Assembly: GCA_024275855.1 (NCBI GenBank)
Contig: JAJRYL010000090.1
Coordinates: 1 to 6,619, forward strand
DNA from: Deltaproteobacteria bacterium
GTDB lineage: Bacteria > Desulfobacterota > GWC2-55-46 > JADFVP01
Direction of reading: 5' to 3'
DNA length: 6,619 nucleotides
Made by a program: the position numbers and the translations under genes
Notes under the pieces: model-generated
The model's input: only the letters and a program-made list of their open reading frames with translations
Database searches by the model: none
Told to the model about the DNA's origin: nothing
Part shown: one piece after another, positions 1 to 5,917 of the stretch
Layout: every line of letters begins with the position of its first letter
Position numbering within the stretch: the first letter of the stretch is position 1

Positions 1-1139
1 CTTCCAAGTATTACGGCAAAAGACGCGCCAATCCTGTCCGCGCGTTTCATACGGCTTTTAAGAGAACCTTCAGAAAAGTCTTCTACAACGGCTAAACCGC
101 TATCTCTTAAAGCCCTTACTATAGCTACCCCGGCCTCTCTTGTGCCCTCGCCCATCGGTATAAAGACCGTTAATAACGGAGGAGTAAACGAATCTTCACC
201 TAACACAAGCGCAAGCCGCTCCATACCTATCGCGAAACCGAAGCAGGGAGTATCCGGCCCGCCAAGCTCTTTTACCAGAGAGTCGTACCTGCCGCCAGCC
301 GCTACCGCGTTTTGCGACCCGAGCGCGTTCGATGTTATCTCGAACGTGGTGCGAGAATAGTAATCGAGTCCGCGAACCATTCTCGGATCGAGGACAAAAC
401 CGACCCCGTAACGCCAGAGCGCGGCCTTTACCTCTTCAAAGTGCGTACCGCACTCGGCGCAAAAACAGGCCGTTATCTCCGGCGCTAAAGCCGTTGCCTC
501 TATACAGCCGGGGCTCTTGCAGTCGAGCGCGCGAAGCGGATTCGTTTCTATGCGCCTGTTGCAGTTATCGCAAAGGGCATCGGTCTTACTCTTTAAAAAA
601 TGGAGCAGGCTCTCTTTATACGCAGGCCGGCACTTGGAACAACCGAGCGAATTCAACCTGAGTTCAGCCCCCTCTACACCTAAGTCGGCAAAGTACCTCA
701 TAAGCATCTCAAGCGTCTCGGCGTCCGCCCCCGGACTCGCGTCTCCTAAAACCTCTGCGCCTATCTGGTAAAACTGGCGGTAACGCCCCTTCTGCGGCCT
801 CTCGTACCTGAACATAGGCCCGGAATAGCAGAGCCGCGTAACAGGCGCGGTATAGAGCTTGCGCTCGATATACGCCCTTACAACACTCGCCGTGCCCTCC
901 GGGCGAAGCGTCATAGAGTCGCCGCGACGGTCGGGAAAAGTGTACATCTCTTTTTCTACAATATCGGTGCTCTCGCCTATAGAGCGGCTGAACAGCTCTG
1001 TCTTCTCGACAACAGGCACCCGTATTTCAGCAAAACCGTAAAGGCCGAATAACGAAAAAGCGCTCTCCTCGATCATTCGCCACTGTCCGCTCGCGCCCGG
1101 CAGTATGTCGTTAAAACCACGGATAGAAGTAATAGCCAT
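1..1139 (-). CDS. hisS: Histidyl-tRNA synthetase (HisRS), C-terminus cut by window edge
   Basis: Class II aminoacyl-tRNA synthetase that charges tRNA-His with histidine in the cytoplasm. I translated the minus strand from ATG at 1139 and it stays open to base 1, giving 379 residues; the family is usually about 420, so roughly 40 residues of the anticodon-binding domain are missing. Visible landmarks: NDILPG near residue 10, TLRPEGTAS (77-85), the motif 2 region FRYERP...RQFYQIGAE (110-129), the HisRS signature RGLDYYSRT (256-264) with the conserved Arg256, AAGGRYD (280-286), and motif 3 GFAIGMERL (301-309). Paired cysteines at 167/170, 190/193, 207/212 and 225/227/230 are typical of one bacterial HisRS subgroup and could bind metal. 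The start is supported by the expected MAITSIRGFNDILPG N-terminus. The ribosome-binding site is weak (AAGG, 10 nt upstream). The RBS and start are duplicated 80 bp upstream. Confidence 0.97.
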   Translation of the reverse strand, partial: MAITSIRGFNDILPGASGQWRMIEESAFSLFGLYGFAEIRVPVVEKTELFSRSIGESTDIVEKEMYTFPDRRGDSMTLRPEGTASVVRAYIERKLYTAPVTRLCYSGPMFRYERPQKGRYRQFYQIGAEVLGDASPGADAETLEMLMRYFADLGVEGAELRLNSLGCSKCRPAYKESLLHFLKSKTDALCDNCNRRIETNPLRALDCKSPGCIEATALAPEITACFCAECGTHFEEVKAALWRYGVGFVLDPRMVRGLDYYSRTTFEITSNALGSQNAVAAGGRYDSLVKELGGPDTPCFGFAIGMERLALVLGEDSFTPPLLTVFIPMGEGTREAGVAIVRALRDSGLAVVEDFSEGSLKSRMKRADRIGASFAVILG

Positions 1140-1155
1140 TAAAACTGAACCTTAT
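1126..1155. repeat. Direct repeat copy 1, over the hisS start codon
   Basis: A 30-bp segment covering the first codons of hisS, its start codon (1137-1139) and its AAGG ribosome-binding site. It matches 1206-1235 at 29 of 30 positions; the only difference is T at 1146 against A at 1226. The two copies are exactly 80 bp apart. Confidence 0.9.
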
Positions 1156-1175
1156 ATATACTGACAGGTATCGTT

Positions 1176-1181
1176 ATTATA
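1176..1181 (-). promoter_or_regulatory. Possible -10 element of a hisS promoter
   Basis: A perfect TATAAT on the minus strand lies between the two direct repeats, about 37 bp upstream of the hisS ATG. The best -35 (TTTGTA, 16 bp further upstream) is poor, so this is only a candidate. If used, the transcript would start near 1169 and would exclude the upstream decoy start. Confidence 0.3.
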
Positions 1182-1205
1182 AAATAGAAACGGTACATAC
1201 AAACT

Positions 1206-1235
1206 GAAGTAATAGCCATTAAAACAGAACCTTAT
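1206..1235. repeat. Direct repeat copy 2, decoy of the hisS start region
   Basis: Second copy of the repeat, upstream of hisS. On the minus strand it carries the same AAGG-type site and an ATG at 1217-1219 followed by the codons for MAITS. After the repeat the frame diverges and reads 26 codons to a TAA whose last base is the A of the true hisS ATG (TAATG overlap). It looks like a remnant of a local duplication; a leader-peptide role is possible but unproven. Confidence 0.9.
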
Positions 1236-1318
1236 TAAAAAAAGGTTTTTTCACCGGCCCGGCAATACAAGGCAGCAATAACGGATGCCGACCACCGGGA
1301 TGCGGAAAAAACCTGAAT

Positions 1319-1582
1319 CTACCTGTTCAGCTCTTTATCAAGCGTACCGCTGATAAGGTCGTCTATAACCGCCTTGTGCTGGTCGCTCATTATCTCTCTT
1401 ACTACCTCTTCCAACTGCTCGGACTTGAGTATATCGCTGTACGATGTTGTTTTTTTGTACGATATAGAACCGCCGAGAAAGAGCAGGGTCGTTACCATCG
1501 GGTTCGATTTGCCGCCGTCTTCGGTCTGGATATGGTATATTTTACCGTTGTAGATTATATTCTGATTATAACCGAAAAGCAT
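1319..1582 (-). CDS. Small conserved protein of unknown function (87 aa)
   Basis: A complete 87-residue soluble protein with no signal peptide or membrane segment. Its N-terminal half reads like a small beta-rich unit, with NQNIIYNGKIYHIQTEDGG (residues 6-24) and then NPMVTTLLFLGG (27-38). The C-terminal half is helical and charged (LEEVVREIMSDQHKAVIDDL, about 57-76). I recall similar short proteins with the same YHxQTEDxG, KKTSYxDIL and VRxxMxxQHK segments in Myxococcota and Geobacter-like bacteria, annotated only as hypothetical; I know no function for them. An in-frame TAA a short way upstream and no other start in between make ATG 1582 the likely start, though its ribosome-binding site is weak (GCGGGA). 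It lies 179 bp upstream of hisS on the same strand, so co-transcription is possible. Confidence 0.85.
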   Translation of the reverse strand: MLFGYNQNIIYNGKIYHIQTEDGGKSNPMVTTLLFLGGSISYKKTTSYSDILKSEQLEEVVREIMSDQHKAVIDDLISGTLDKELNR

Positions 1583-1673
1583 GCTTCCCGCTCTATATCC
1601 GCCCCGATAGACGGGACGATTGATTTAACAAAAAAGAAAACAGACGACACTAAAATGGCTGAATAAACAGTGA

Positions 1674-1702
1674 AATTTACCATACATCAATAAATTAATC
1701 AA
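1674..1702 (-). promoter_or_regulatory. Candidate sigma70-type promoter for the 87-aa gene
   Basis: On the minus strand, TTGATT (1697-1702) is separated by 17 bp from TAAATT (1674-1679). The spacing is ideal and each box matches the consensus only in part. It points toward the 87-aa gene, about 90 bp downstream, and would leave a leader of roughly 85 nt. Confidence 0.4.
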
Positions 1703-1761
1703 GAGCGGGCCTCTACCTCTTTACCGCCGGTCGATTAGAGGTTTTCATACCGGAACCCTGC

Positions 1762-1791
1762 TTGACATAACACCATATATTGGAGTATCTT
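1762..1791 (+). promoter_or_regulatory. Candidate sigma70-type promoter of acs
   Basis: A perfect -35 TTGACA (1762-1767) is followed 18 bp later by TATCTT (1786-1791), a 4 of 6 match to the -10 consensus. Transcription would begin near 1798, leaving a leader of about 60 nt before the acs ATG at 1858. The in-frame TTG at 1780 would lie inside this promoter, which argues against a longer protein. Confidence 0.5.
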
Positions 1792-1857
1792 CATTTAATA
1801 TGCGTTTTATGCTTACATTTAGTCTCTGATATACAAACAGACAGAAAGGCGGGCAGC

Positions 1858-3837
1858 ATGACCAAAGAGACCGACGACAGCATTGATGTTCTTATGCATG
1901 AAAACAGGCGCTTCGCGCCTCCCGAAAAGCTCTCGAACTCCGCCCATATAAAAGGCATAAGCGAGTACGACAAACTTTACGCGGAGTCCGTTAACGACCC
2001 TGAGGGTTTCTGGGGCCGCATGGCCGCCGAAATGCTCGACTGGGATACCCCGTGGGATACTGTGCTCACTTACGACTTCAATTCCCCCGAGATAAAATGG
2101 TTCGAAGGAGGCCGCTTAAACGCATCGTACAACTGTATAGACCGCCACCTATCCACCCCTGCAAGGGATAAGAGGGCAATTATATGGGAGGCGGACGACG
2201 GCAGCACAAAGTACTTTACCTACCTCGAACTTTCACGAATAGTAAACCGCCTTGCAAACGTCTTAAAGAAGATGGGCGTACAAAAAGGCGACCGGGTGAC
2301 TATCTACCTTCCGATGATACCGGAACTCGCCTTCTCGCTGCTCGCGGTCTCAAGGATCGGCGCCATCCACTCGGTAGTCTTCGGAGGTTTCAGCCCGAGC
2401 GCTATTAAAGACCGTATACACGACTCATCCTCCTCCTTTGTCATAACCTCCGATGAAGGTATCAGGGGAGGGCGTAAAATTCCCATGAAAAAGAACTGCG
2501 ACGACGCGCTGGTAGACTGCCCCACCGTTAAAAAGGTTCTTGTGGTCAGGCGCACGGGCACGGATGTAAAGATGGTAGACGGGCGCGACCACTGGTGGCA
2601 CGACATGGTAGACTCAGACACCATCTCCGACGACTGCCCGCCGGAGAGCATGGGGGCCGAGGAGCCTCTCTTCATACTCTACACGAGCGGCTCTACGGGT
2701 AAACCCAAAGGAGTGCTGCACACCACTGGCGGATACCTGCTCTACAGCGCGCTTACCTTCAAATGGATCTTCGACTACAAAGACGAAGATATCTACTTCT
2801 GCACCGCCGACATAGGCTGGGTAACCGGCCACAGCTACATAGTCTACGGTCCGCTCGCGTGCGGCGCGACCACGCTTATGTTCGAAGGCATACCTACCTA
2901 TCCGGAACCGGACCGGTTCTGGGATATTATTGAAAAACATAAAGTAACCACCTTTTATACGGCGCCAACGGCAATACGCGCCCTTATAAAGTCCGGCAAC
3001 GAATGGGTAGAGAAGCATGACCTATCGTCGCTTAAAATACTCGGAAGCGTCGGCGAGCCGATAAACCCGGAGGCGTGGATGTGGTACCACGAGGTAGTCG
3101 GCAAGGGACAACTGCCTGTGCTCGACACGTGGTGGCAGACAGAGACGGGCGGCATACTAATCTCTCCGCTTCCGGGCGCAACGACACTAAAACCCGGCAG
3201 CGCCACCAAACCGTTCTTCGGGGTTGTTCCCAAAGTTCTTAAAGAGGACGGAACAGAGGCGGCTACGGACGAAGGCGGTTATCTTGTAATAGAGAAACCG
3301 TGGCCCGGAATGCTGCGCGGAACTTACGGAGACCCTGAGAATAAACGGATTAAAGAGGTCTACTTCTCCCGCTTCCCGAATGTCTATACATCGGGAGACG
3401 GAGCGCGTGTAGACTCGAACGGTGATTACTGGCTGCTTGGCAGAATAGACGACGTGCTTAACGTTTCGGGCCACAGGCTCGGCACAGCCGAAATCGAGAG
3501 CGCTCTTGTCTCGCACCCCTCGGTCGCCGAGGCCGCGGTAGTAGGCTACCCGCACGAGATAAAAGGCGAAGGAATCTACGCGTTCGTCGTGGTAAATAGC
3601 AAAGTATCGGCAGGTGACGAACTGAAAAAAGAACTCGGAGCGCATGTTAAGGTAGAGATAAGCGCCATAGCGAAACCGGATAAACTACAGTTTGTCACCG
3701 GCTTGCCAAAGACTCGAAGCGGCAAGATTATGCGCAGGATTTTAAGAAAGGTAGCAGGCAAAGAACCCGACCTCGGAGATACATCTACGCTTGCCGACCC
3801 CGGTGTTGTAGAGGAAATAGTAAAAAACAGGATTTAA
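1858..3837 (+). CDS. acs: Acetyl-coenzyme A synthetase (AMP-forming)
   Basis: Converts acetate, ATP and CoA to acetyl-CoA through an acetyl-AMP intermediate, for growth on or scavenging of acetate in the cytoplasm. The protein is 659 residues, normal for the family (about 650). Visible features: N-terminal ACAS domain (about 37-93); CoA-contacting Arg203 and Arg206 in RGGRKIP; the nucleotide-binding loop [12 protein letters not shown] (275-286); [10 protein letters not shown] (423-432), whose Trp426 matches the tryptophan that limits the pocket to acetate; SGDGAR (512-517); hinge [13 protein letters not shown] (528-540) with Asp531; and the C-terminal [11 protein letters not shown], whose Lys623 is the lysine acetylated by Pat-type enzymes in the characterised homologue. 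All key residues are intact. I chose ATG 1858 over the in-frame TTG at 1780 because AAAGG lies 8 nt upstream, the upstream residues do not look like the family, and a promoter overlaps the TTG. It stands alone. Confidence 0.97.
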   Translation: MTKETDDSIDVLMHENRRFAPPEKLSNSAHIKGISEYDKLYAESVNDPEGFWGRMAAEMLDWDTPWDTVLTYDFNSPEIKWFEGGRLNASYNCIDRHLSTPARDKRAIIWEADDGSTKYFTYLELSRIVNRLANVLKKMGVQKGDRVTIYLPMIPELAFSLLAVSRIGAIHSVVFGGFSPSAIKDRIHDSSSSFVITSDEGIRGGRKIPMKKNCDDALVDCPTVKKVLVVRRTGTDVKMVDGRDHWWHDMVDSDTISDDCPPESMGAEEPLFILYTSGSTGKPKGVLHTTGGYLLYSALTFKWIFDYKDEDIYFCTADIGWVTGHSYIVYGPLACGATTLMFEGIPTYPEPDRFWDIIEKHKVTTFYTAPTAIRALIKSGNEWVEKHDLSSLKILGSVGEPINPEAWMWYHEVVGKGQLPVLDTWWQTETGGILISPLPGATTLKPGSATKPFFGVVPKVLKEDGTEAATDEGGYLVIEKPWPGMLRGTYGDPENKRIKEVYFSRFPNVYTSGDGARVDSNGDYWLLGRIDDVLNVSGHRLGTAEIESALVSHPSVAEAAVVGYPHEIKGEGIYAFVVVNSKVSAGDELKKELGAHVKVEISAIAKPDKLQFVTGLPKTRSGKIMRRILRKVAGKEPDLGDTSTLADPGVVEEIVKNRI

Positions 3838-3866
3838 AAGCCTTAAAATCTATCTGGAAATAAGAG

Positions 3867-3900
3867 ACCGGGGCAGACGGATAAAACCGTCTGCCCCGGT
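3867..3900. terminator. Strong hairpin between convergent acs and rpsU
   Basis: A perfect 14-bp GC-rich stem (3867-3880 with 3887-3900) closes a 6-nt loop, 29 bp after the acs stop. No U-tract follows on the plus strand; on the minus strand the next bases are moderately T-rich (CTCTTATTT). It may block both converging transcripts or protect the acs mRNA 3' end. Confidence 0.6.
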
Positions 3901-3998
3901 TGACTTACTGTACAAAAAAAAGGAACAGGATAGAAGTAGTTAACAGCTTTACCGCTTATACTTTAGTCGCTGTGTAGACTACGCGGCCCTACAGATCA

Positions 3999-4015
3999 CG
4001 GGCGGCCAGCGCCCG
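3999..4015. other. Short GC hairpin just after rpsU
   Basis: A perfect 6-bp stem CGGGCG/CGCCCG around a 5-nt loop, beginning 12 bp after the rpsU stop on the minus strand. It has no U-tract, so it could slow polymerase or protect the mRNA 3' end but is not a classical intrinsic terminator. I see nothing else in 3901-4027. Confidence 0.4.
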
Positions 4016-4027
4016 AAAAGGCCGGAC

Positions 4028-4231
4028 TTAATCTCTATACCTTCTGCTCTTCTTAATCGCCTTAGCGCGACGCTTCGCCGCCTCCTGACGCTTTCTCTTC
4101 TTCTTAACGCTTGGCTTTTCGTAAAAACGCCTTTTCTTTATCTCTTTAAAAGTACCGTCCTGGGCAAGCTTGCGCTTAAGTATCTTAAGAGCCTTTTCAA
4201 GCTGGTCATCGTAGACCTTTACCTCTGACAA
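4028..4231 (-). CDS. rpsU: 30S ribosomal protein bS21
   Basis: Small, very basic ribosomal protein of the 30S platform, near the 3' end of 16S rRNA, with a role in translation initiation. Recognised by the EVKVYDDQLEKALKILKRKL opening, the RRFYEKPSVKKKRKRQEA core (KRRFYEKPS is the family hallmark) and a lysine/arginine-rich tail ending KKSRRYRD. The frame is open back to a GTG at 4238-4240, but that codon lies only 2 nt from the GAGG of the ribosome-binding site. TTG at 4229-4231 gives MSEVKV and 67 residues, matching the family's usual start, with a spacing of about 9-11 nt; TTG at 4235-4237 is also possible. No ATG is available, so the start is non-standard whichever is used. The gene has its own promoter and an attenuator-like hairpin upstream, and converges on acs. 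Confidence 0.93.
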   Translation of the reverse strand: MSEVKVYDDQLEKALKILKRKLAQDGTFKEIKKRRFYEKPSVKKKRKRQEAAKRRAKAIKKSRRYRD

Positions 4232-4240
4232 AAACAACAC

Positions 4241-4249
4241 CCCCTCTTC
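4241..4249 (-). promoter_or_regulatory. Ribosome-binding site of rpsU
   Basis: Minus-strand GAAGAGGGG is a strong purine-rich Shine-Dalgarno site. Its position decides the start: it sits almost on the GTG at 4238-4240, 5 nt from the TTG at 4235-4237 when counted from GAGG, and 9 nt from the TTG at 4229-4231 when counted from the end of GGGG. Confidence 0.6.
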
Positions 4250-4280
4250 ACAATATTTTCATACTCTATAGAGCCGGCAC

Positions 4281-4314
4281 AAAAAAAGAGTGCGCCCTGT
4301 ACAGTCACACTCTT
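4281..4314 (-). terminator. Attenuator-like intrinsic terminator in the rpsU leader
   Basis: On the minus strand AAGAGUGUG (4306-4314) pairs with CGCACUCUU (4286-4294), a 9-bp stem with one G-U pair and an 11-nt loop, and a run of seven T (4281-4287) overlaps its end. It lies between the rpsU promoter and the rpsU start. No gene upstream on that strand needs a terminator here, so it would act on rpsU transcription itself. The plus strand has no T-run after the hairpin. Confidence 0.6.
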
Positions 4315-4343
4315 AACGGCCTGCCCTGTGGAGTTAGAATTGA

Positions 4344-4371
4344 ATTATACCAAAAAAACATTTTAAGTCAA
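4344..4371 (-). promoter_or_regulatory. Sigma70-type promoter of rpsU
   Basis: Minus-strand TTGACT (4366-4371) and a perfect TATAAT (4344-4349) are separated by 16 bp that include a run of seven T. This is the best promoter match in the window. Transcription would start near 4337, giving a leader of about 105 nt that contains the attenuator-like hairpin. Confidence 0.75.
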
Positions 4372-4384
4372 ACACTTTAAGTAC

Positions 4385-4417
4385 AGCCGTAACAGCGGCG
4401 ATAAGAAGAGTACGGCT
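4385..4417. other. Hairpin between divergent rpsU and lipoprotein promoters
   Basis: AGCCGTA (4385-4391) and TACGGCT (4411-4417) form a perfect 7-bp inverted repeat around 19 nt. It lies just upstream of the rpsU -35 box and upstream of the lipoprotein gene. It could be an operator or chance; the wide spacing and lack of a following T-run make a terminator unlikely. Confidence 0.3.
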
Positions 4418-4439
4418 ATCTTTTAATCAACTTTAGCTG

Positions 4440-4468
4440 TTTTTTTTAAAAAAACCTGCTAATATACT
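4440..4468 (+). promoter_or_regulatory. Candidate promoter of the lipoprotein gene
   Basis: TATACT at 4463-4468 is a 5 of 6 match to the -10 consensus. There is no convincing -35: the position 17 bp upstream holds only a T-run (4440-4445), part of a T8A7 tract that could bend DNA or contact polymerase. Transcription would start near 4475, about 50 nt before the ATG. Confidence 0.35.
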
Positions 4469-4523
4469 TTCAATTCAGGTCAACAGAAAAAAGCATAAAT
4501 TATTAAAATATCAGGAAATACAG

Positions 4524-5084
4524 ATGAAAAAAATGCAAAAATCCACTATTCTCAACAGGCTCGACTTTTCGATCTTCAACCCCGTTAGTAGCGGACGGAT
4601 AAAAAAACCTGCGCTTCTTCTGCTGCTTCTTGTTCCAACCCTTGCATTCTCAGGTTGCATATCACGCTCTACCTACAACAGAGACATGGCAAAACTGCTC
4701 AATAAAATCGCCGTTGGCCAGCAGGAGTATGAAAAGATGGCCAACAACCTGGAGGCGGGTGGTCGGGACCGTGCCGAGACTCTTAACAAGCTTACCCTGC
4801 GGTATATGAAGCTTCAAAAAAACCACTCAAAACTTCTGCGCAGGTACAACAACTTCGACAATGACCTCAATGAGTTTGCTCATGATCTGTCGGAATTGAA
4901 ACTTGTTGTAAACAAAAATATCGACAAAATAATAAGCAGCATGGCAAATGAGATGCTGATAAAGATTATTGACATGGAGTTCAGGGTAAATGAGCTGAGA
5001 AAAAAGGACGCCGAAGAGCTTCCCCCGCTGCCGACAGGTGAGAATAACAAGCAGACTTTACCTGCTGCTCAACCTGCAAAATAA
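4524..5084 (+). CDS. Putative coiled-coil lipoprotein, function unknown
   Basis: A 186-residue protein I do not recognise as a named family. It has a long N-terminal tail, a positive pair KK (27-28), a hydrophobic stretch PALLLLLLVPTLAFSG (29-44) and Cys45, which fits a signal peptidase II lipobox, although Phe at -3 is unusual. Ile at +2 is not Asp, so by the E. coli rule it would go to the outer membrane. Residues about 55-160 are charged and helical with leucine spacing typical of a coiled coil (MAKLLNKI, LNKLTLRYMKL, LSELKLVVNKNIDKII). The tail is proline-rich (PPLPTG, LPAAQPAK). The start is ATG 4524 with AGGA about 8 nt upstream; ATG 4533 would shorten the tail by three residues. A spacer or cell-envelope tether role is guesswork. 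It ends at a clear terminator. Confidence 0.8.
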   Translation: MKKMQKSTILNRLDFSIFNPVSSGRIKKPALLLLLLVPTLAFSGCISRSTYNRDMAKLLNKIAVGQQEYEKMANNLEAGGRDRAETLNKLTLRYMKLQKNHSKLLRRYNNFDNDLNEFAHDLSELKLVVNKNIDKIISSMANEMLIKIIDMEFRVNELRKKDAEELPPLPTGENNKQTLPAAQPAK

Positions 5085-5099
5085 CATTTACGCATAAAT

Positions 5100-5138
5100 A
5101 AAAAGAACCTCCGCACCTACGTGTCGGAGGTTCTTTTT
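5100..5138. terminator. Bidirectional intrinsic terminator
   Basis: A 14-bp perfect stem (5100-5113 with 5125-5138), AAAAAGAACCTCCG against its complement, with a loop that can extend by CAC/GTG. It is flanked by A-runs on the left and T-runs on the right, so it has a U-tract in both directions. It lies 15 bp after the lipoprotein stop and about 50 bp after the PilZ gene stop, and suits this convergent pair. Confidence 0.9.
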
Positions 5139-5189
5139 TATTTTATTCCTCTTCGTACTGTATCAATCTTAATAGGTTAAGTGTGCTTA

Positions 5190-5561
5190 TCAGCCGTTAT
5201 TCGGGGCCGAGTACCTCTGCCGTAACGTAGCAAAGCGCACAATCTTAATTATATTCTCGTATTGAGTTCCAGCTGATTCTAAAAAACGAACCCCATACTG
5301 ACAATTTGCATGCTCAACATGCCTGCCCTGCTTTCCGGGCAGCATATAAACAAGCTCGCCTTGTACCGATACAGGCGGGTCGCCCTCGAAAGCGTTAAAA
5401 ATAAAGAACCCTACGGCATCTGTGTCAAGTTTATCGGAACAACAAAAAGAGAGTCCGCCTTCGCTCATCTGGTTTATAACACCTTCTGCGCGTATCGAGT
5501 CTGACTTGAAAACCGCGGCATAATTCACACCGACCCGCTTAGACATTCTTAACTGTTTCAT
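5190..5561 (-). CDS. PilZ-domain protein, possible cyclic-di-GMP receptor
   Basis: A single-domain 123-residue cytoplasmic protein. PilZ domains bind the second messenger cyclic di-GMP and pass the signal to partners in motility, envelope or polysaccharide control. The N-terminal RxxxR motif is present (Arg5 and Arg9, RMSKR). The second motif, normally [D/N]xSxxG, reads QMSEGG (31-36): the serine and glycine are kept but the first residue is Gln. The ending YGVRFLES (89-96) is typical of the last strand of the fold. The start at ATG 5561 is supported by GAGGTG about 10 nt upstream and by the usual short run before RxxxR. It has its own promoter and shares a terminator with the convergent lipoprotein gene. 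No GGDEF or EAL gene lies in the window, so ligand binding and target are unknown. Confidence 0.8.
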   Translation of the reverse strand: MKQLRMSKRVGVNYAAVFKSDSIRAEGVINQMSEGGLSFCCSDKLDTDAVGFFIFNAFEGDPPVSVQGELVYMLPGKQGRHVEHANCQYGVRFLESAGTQYENIIKIVRFATLRQRYSAPNNG

Positions 5562-5730
5562 TCTCTTTTCACCTCATCCGGCGATACAATAAACCACTAT
5601 GTGGCACAAGCATACGGATAAATCAGCAGGAACGCTAAAAGACGATTAACAGACCAAAAACAGGTTAAAACCTTGTGTACTTTATAGAAATAGACGCTTA
5701 AAAAAGGTATAGTGCTTCATCTGAGGTTAC

Positions 5731-5759
5731 AGTATAGCGAGTGTGCCTCTAAAAATCAA
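5731..5759 (-). promoter_or_regulatory. Sigma70-type promoter upstream of the PilZ gene
   Basis: Minus-strand TTGATT (5754-5759) and TATACT (5731-5736) with an ideal 17-bp spacer; the boxes match consensus at 4 and 5 of 6 positions. Transcription would start near 5724, giving a leader of about 160 nt. That leader holds a 12-codon ORF starting at 5720 and a weak AAGGTTTTAACC hairpin followed by a T-run (5655-5676). I do not recognise a known riboswitch there. I see no gene in 5562-5838. Confidence 0.6.
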
Positions 5760-5838
5760 CAGCCCTTTTTAACGTATACGGAAAAAAGAGATTGAGCCGC
5801 ATATAGTAAATCCTGGATCTGAAAGCATTCTACCGGAT

Positions 5839-5879
5839 AAAAAAGAGGCGACACCCGTTTCGGATATCGCCTCTTTTTT
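5839..5879 (-). terminator. Intrinsic terminator of the cytochrome gene
   Basis: A 13-bp perfect stem (5839-5851 with 5867-5879) made of AAAAAAGAGGCGA and its complement, with a loop containing a small CCG/CGG pair. On the minus strand the stem ends in six T, 39 bp after the cytochrome stop. The plus-strand side is also T-rich, but no plus-strand gene ends here. Confidence 0.85.
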
Positions 5880-5917
5880 ATTAAATCTATCTGTTGCATG
5901 CCGATATAAACGGCTCT

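Noticed and set aside
142..1041. Several plus-strand open frames of 60-109 codons
   Set aside because: They lie antisense to hisS, whose complete motif set is on the minus strand, and their translations resemble no family.
1236..1253. A7GGT6 inverted repeat upstream of hisS as a terminator
   Set aside because: The stem would be only A-T pairs around a very small loop and would be unstable.
1376..1666. Plus-strand 96-codon frame
   Set aside because: It is antisense to the conserved 87-residue gene and runs into intergenic DNA; there is no ribosome-binding site and its composition is unlike a protein.
1780..1857. Longer acs start at TTG 1780 (26 extra residues)
   Set aside because: It has no ribosome-binding site, lies inside the likely promoter, and the added residues do not resemble the family N-terminus.
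2304..3761. Minus-strand open frames of 61-152 codons within acs
   Set aside because: These are frame shadows caused by the codon bias of acs; acs has intact motifs throughout.
3901..4027. Possible tRNA or small RNA between acs and rpsU
   Set aside because: I found no cloverleaf arms or CCA end, only short hairpins, and no promoter that would drive a separate RNA.
5310..5504. Plus-strand 64-codon frame
   Set aside because: It is antisense to the PilZ gene and has no recognisable features.
5562..5724. Cyclic-di-GMP riboswitch in the leader of the PilZ gene
   Set aside because: The conserved core sequences of the known classes are not visible; only a weak AT-rich hairpin is present.
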